From Polaromonas sp. (lineage in GTDB: Bacteria > Pseudomonadota > Gammaproteobacteria > Burkholderiales > Burkholderiaceae_C): a stretch of DNA of 33,288 nt. Positions 30,872 to 33,288 of this stretch are shown piece by piece; within the stretch, counting starts at the first letter, position 1; the number at the start of each line of letters is the position of its first letter. The stretch covers positions 1 to 33,288 of the forward strand of contig PNNC01000084.1 of NCBI GenBank assembly GCA_013824015.1, given 5' to 3'. The position numbers were made by a program, and so were the translations under genes. A model generated the notes under the pieces. It worked only from the letters and a program-made list of their open reading frames with translations. It did no database searches and was not told the origin of the DNA.

Positions 30872-30953
30872 GACCTGGCGAGAAGTGATGCCCCACAAGG
30901 GCTTTTTGTTCACCCCTATTTCGCACAACCGTGCGGAGAAAGAAGGAAATGCC

Positions 30954-31067
30954 ATGTTGCTCCTGATCGTTCCCCTGGGCCTTTTTGTTGTCGTGCGCGC
31001 AGCGCGCGCCGTTCGCGAATCGCTGCGTGGTGTGCCGCGCAGCAACCGCGACTGGATCTGGTACTGA
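30954..31067 (+). CDS. Small membrane protein (37 residues)
   Basis: The product has one hydrophobic helix (MLLLIVPLGLFVVVRAARAV) followed by a short basic and aromatic tail (RGVPRSNRDWIWY). The ATG at 30954 has AAGGA six bases before it. The next gene's AAGGAG starts immediately after the stop, an operon-like arrangement. The gene is too short for routine gene finding. No family is recognised. Confidence 0.65.
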   Translation: MLLLIVPLGLFVVVRAARAVRESLRGVPRSNRDWIWY

Positions 31068-31078
31068 AAGGAGATGCC

Positions 31079-31963
31079 ATGACCCGCAGTTCTGTTGAAG
31101 CCACCGCCGCTTTCTACAACACCAGCCCGGTCACCCGGCTGGCCCGCTGGGGCCTGGGCGCGTCGCAACGCCTGTGGCCCGCGCTGGCGGTGCGCGCCGC
31201 CTACCGCCTGTTCGGCACGCCGCTGCCGCCGCGCTGGCTGGCGCGGCGCCGCGCCTGGCCGGCCGACTGGGCCCTCAGCACCTTGCCTTTCGAGGACGCC
31301 AGCATCACGCTGTACAGCCGGCCGGTCGCGCCGCACGGACCGGTGGTGCTGCTGGTGCACGGCTGGGGCGGTCATGCCGGCCAGATGCTGGCGCTGGCCG
31401 ACCGCCTGCAGACGCAAGGGCTGCGCGCGGTGCTGCTCGAGATGCCGGCGCACGGCCGCAGCGCCGGACCCACCAGCAACCTGCCGCAGTTTGCGCGCGC
31501 GATCGAGTACGCGGCAGCCCGCCTGCAGCAGCAGGGCTTCCGGCTGGACGCGCTGGTGGCCCATTCGCTGGGCGCCAACGCCGCGGCTTTTGCCGCCAGC
31601 CGCGGCCTGGCGCTGCGCAAGCTGGTGCTGCTGGCGCCGCCGGCCTCGCCGCATGAATACACCCGGCTGTTTGCGCAGGTCTTCGGCCTGAGCGAGCGCA
31701 CCCGCGCGGCGATGCAAAAACGTTTCGAGGCACGCGAGGGTGTGCTGATGCCGCAGTTCGAGCCGCAGGCGGTCGGCCCGCGCATCACGCAGGCCACGCT
31801 GGTGGTGCATGACCGGCGCGACAGCATCAACCGCTTCGCCGACGGCGTGGCTTTCAGCGAAGCGATCCCGGGGGCGCGCCTGCTGGCGACCCAGGACCTG
31901 GGCCACCGCCACCTGCTGAAAGACGAGGCGGTGTTGCGGGAAATCACGGCGTTTCTGGCCTGA
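31079..31963 (+). CDS. Alpha/beta-hydrolase
   Basis: The 294-residue protein shows the alpha/beta-hydrolase order: oxyanion-hole segment LLVHGWGGHAGQM, nucleophile elbow AHSLGANAAAF with Ser163 (alanine in place of the usual first glycine), an acid in VVHDRRD, and the histidine in DLGHRHLL. It should cleave an ester, amide or thioester. No signal peptide is obvious, but a hydrophobic N-terminal part could associate with the membrane. AAGGAG lies just upstream. It probably shares a transcript with the small membrane protein. Confidence 0.9.
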   Translation: MTRSSVEATAAFYNTSPVTRLARWGLGASQRLWPALAVRAAYRLFGTPLPPRWLARRRAWPADWALSTLPFEDASITLYSRPVAPHGPVVLLVHGWGGHAGQMLALADRLQTQGLRAVLLEMPAHGRSAGPTSNLPQFARAIEYAAARLQQQGFRLDALVAHSLGANAAAFAASRGLALRKLVLLAPPASPHEYTRLFAQVFGLSERTRAAMQKRFEAREGVLMPQFEPQAVGPRITQATLVVHDRRDSINRFADGVAFSEAIPGARLLATQDLGHRHLLKDEAVLREITAFLA

Positions 31964-31988
31964 CAGCTGTCGCGCTGGCGTGCACCAT

Positions 31989-32018
31989 TGTTGCGACTGG
32001 GCGCAACAGCCCTATCAT
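31989..32018 (+). promoter_or_regulatory. Promoter and dyad upstream of uracil permease
   Basis: TTGCGA (31991-31996) and TATCAT (32013-32018) are 16 bases apart. TGTTGCG and CGCAACA (31989-31995, 32002-32008) form a perfect inverted repeat covering the -35, suggesting repressor control. Confidence 0.5.
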
Positions 32019-32046
32019 TGCCGCACTTCAACACGAGGAGACGATG

Positions 32047-33288
32047 ATGGGCATGTTCAGCTGGACGGAAAAAAGCAGCGCGACGCTGTCGCAAGGCGGG
32101 GTGATCGCGCCCGATGAGCGCCTGCCCTGGCCGCAAACCGCGGTCATGGGTGTGCAACACGTGATCGCGATGTTCGGGGCGACCGTGCTGGCGCCCATCC
32201 TGATGGGCTTCGATCCGAACATCGCGATCCTGATGAGCGGCATCGGCACCCTGATCTTCTTCATCGTCACCGGCGGCAAGGTGCCCAGCTACCTCGGCTC
32301 CAGCTTCGCCTTCATCGGCGTGGTGATTGCCGCCACCGCCTATGCCGGCAAGGGGCCGAATGCCAACCTCGGCGTGGCGCTGGGCGGCATCATCGCCTGC
32401 GGCCTGCTCTACACCCTGATAGGCGTCATCGTGCAGGCGGTCGGCACCGGCTGGATCGAGCGTTTCATGCCGCCGGTGGTGACCGGCGCGGTGGTCGCGG
32501 TGATCGGCCTGAACCTGGCGGGCATCCCGATCAAGAACATGGCGGCCAGCAACTTTGATTCCTGGATGCAGCTGGTGACCTTTGTCAGCGTCGCGCTGGT
32601 GGCGGTGATGACACGCGGCATGCTGCAGCGCCTGCTGATCCTGGTCGGCCTGATTGTGGCCACGCTGATCTACGCGCTGCTGACCAACGGCCTGGGCCTG
32701 GGCAAGCCGGTGGACCTGTCGGTGATCAGCAATGCCGCCTGGTTCGGCCTGCCGGCCTTTACCGCGCCGGTGTTCACGCTGAACGCGATGCTGCTGATCG
32801 CGCCGGTCGCGGTCATCCTGGTGGCGGAAAACCTGGGCCACATCAAGGCCGTGACAGCCATGACCGGCAAGAACCTGGATGTCTACATGGGCCGCGCCTT
32901 CATCGGCGACGGCGTGGCGACCATGGTCTCGGGCGCGGCCGGCGGCACCGGCGTCACCACCTATGCCGAAAACATCGGCGTGATGGCGGCCACGCGGATT
33001 TATTCGACCGCGGTGTTTCTGGTGGCGGCGCTGATCGCGCTGCTGCTGGGCTTCAGTCCGAAGTTCGGCGCGCTGATCCAGGCGATTCCGCTGCCGGTGA
33101 TGGGCGGCGTCAGCATCGTGGTGTTCGGCCTGATCGCGGTCGCCGGCGCCAAGATCTGGGTCGACAACAAGGTTGATTTTTCCGACAACAAGAATTTGCT
33201 GGTGGCGGCCATCACGCTGGTGCTGGGCACCGGTGACTTCACCCTGAAGTTCGGCCAGTTCGCGCTGGGCGGCATCGGCACCGCGACC
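32047..33288 (+). CDS. Uracil-xanthine permease (NCS2 family), C-terminus cut by window edge
   Basis: At least 414 residues are present and the frame is open to the window end. It is a nucleobase:cation symporter of the UraA type in the inner membrane. Family marks are the QHVIAMFGATVLAPILMG helix, MPPVVTGAVVAVIGLNLA, AENLGHIKAVTAMTGK (the substrate-binding AExxGH helix), and GVTTYAENIGVMAATRIYS, which resembles uracil rather than xanthine carriers. The ATG at 32047 is six bases from AGGAG; ATG at 32044 is also possible. A promoter with an operator-like dyad lies upstream. Confidence 0.92.
   Translation, partial: MGMFSWTEKSSATLSQGGVIAPDERLPWPQTAVMGVQHVIAMFGATVLAPILMGFDPNIAILMSGIGTLIFFIVTGGKVPSYLGSSFAFIGVVIAATAYAGKGPNANLGVALGGIIACGLLYTLIGVIVQAVGTGWIERFMPPVVTGAVVAVIGLNLAGIPIKNMAASNFDSWMQLVTFVSVALVAVMTRGMLQRLLILVGLIVATLIYALLTNGLGLGKPVDLSVISNAAWFGLPAFTAPVFTLNAMLLIAPVAVILVAENLGHIKAVTAMTGKNLDVYMGRAFIGDGVATMVSGAAGGTGVTTYAENIGVMAATRIYSTAVFLVAALIALLLGFSPKFGALIQAIPLPVMGGVSIVVFGLIAVAGAKIWVDNKVDFSDNKNLLVAAITLVLGTGDFTLKFGQFALGGIGTAT

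Noticed and set aside
31372..32841. 489-codon minus-strand frame spanning the hydrolase and permease genes
   Set aside because: His/Asp/Gln-rich shadow crossing two well-supported genes and their promoter.

Overview
The window is GC-rich chromosomal DNA from a betaproteobacterium, most likely a Burkholderiales member of the Comamonadaceae (Polaromonas/Rhodoferax/Variovorax-like). The main pointers are three separate Bug-type (TctC) periplasmic solute receptors, each beside a transcription regulator or catabolic gene; a GTP-type PEP carboxykinase; an acetoacetyl-CoA synthetase; and short interspersed GCT-N9-ATAGC repeats of a kind I associate with that family. I see no rRNA, tRNA, CRISPR array, transposase or phage gene. 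Apart from short AT-rich promoter patches, base composition looks uniform. This reads as core-like chromosome rather than an island.

Layout. 1-5.2 kb: a large two-module AAA ATPase running off the left edge, divergent from a threonine dehydratase/PaaI-type thioesterase pair; then a MOSC protein and a glycine-zipper lipoprotein on the minus strand and a 54-residue membrane protein on the plus strand. 5.2-7.3 kb: a minus-strand surface-polysaccharide pair (family 25 glycosyltransferase, WaaL/Wzy-type O-antigen ligase). 7.3-9.7 kb: pckG with an upstream dyad and a strong bidirectional terminator. 9.7-12.6 kb: a two-helix membrane protein divergent from a LysR regulator followed by a Bug receptor, then a 58-residue minus-strand gene. 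12.8-18.5 kb: a metallophosphoesterase, a TetR regulator, a secreted cysteine-free protein, a large orphan hybrid sensor kinase (cache-HAMP-PAS-GAF-HisKA-HATPase) and a small hydrophilic protein. 18.5-24.4 kb: an M14 carboxypeptidase (MpaA-like) divergent from a flavin reductase; a minus-strand LysR, Bug receptor, succinylglutamate desuccinylase-like unit; an EamA transporter; and a YbaY-like lipoprotein that overlaps the end of acetoacetyl-CoA synthetase. 26.4-33.3 kb: a TetR regulator divergent from the synthetase, a fumarylacetoacetase/Bug/cupin operon, a TetR, 37-residue membrane protein, alpha/beta-hydrolase operon, and an NCS2 uracil permease running off the right edge.

How they fit together. 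Several units handle small organic acids: fumarylacetoacetase yields fumarate and acetoacetate, acetoacetyl-CoA synthetase activates acetoacetate, and PEP carboxykinase links the C4-acid pool to gluconeogenesis. The Bug receptors presumably sample carboxylates in the periplasm. This metabolic link is inference from gene identity; no shared regulation is shown.

The most unusual things are (i) a copy of an interspersed repeat that is translated in frame inside acetoacetyl-CoA synthetase, (ii) at least six genes whose -10-like hexamer lies only 6-7 bases before the start codon with no Shine-Dalgarno sequence, which suggests leaderless transcripts, and (iii) several clean operator-like palindromes. 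I did not find a convincing new defence or mobile system.
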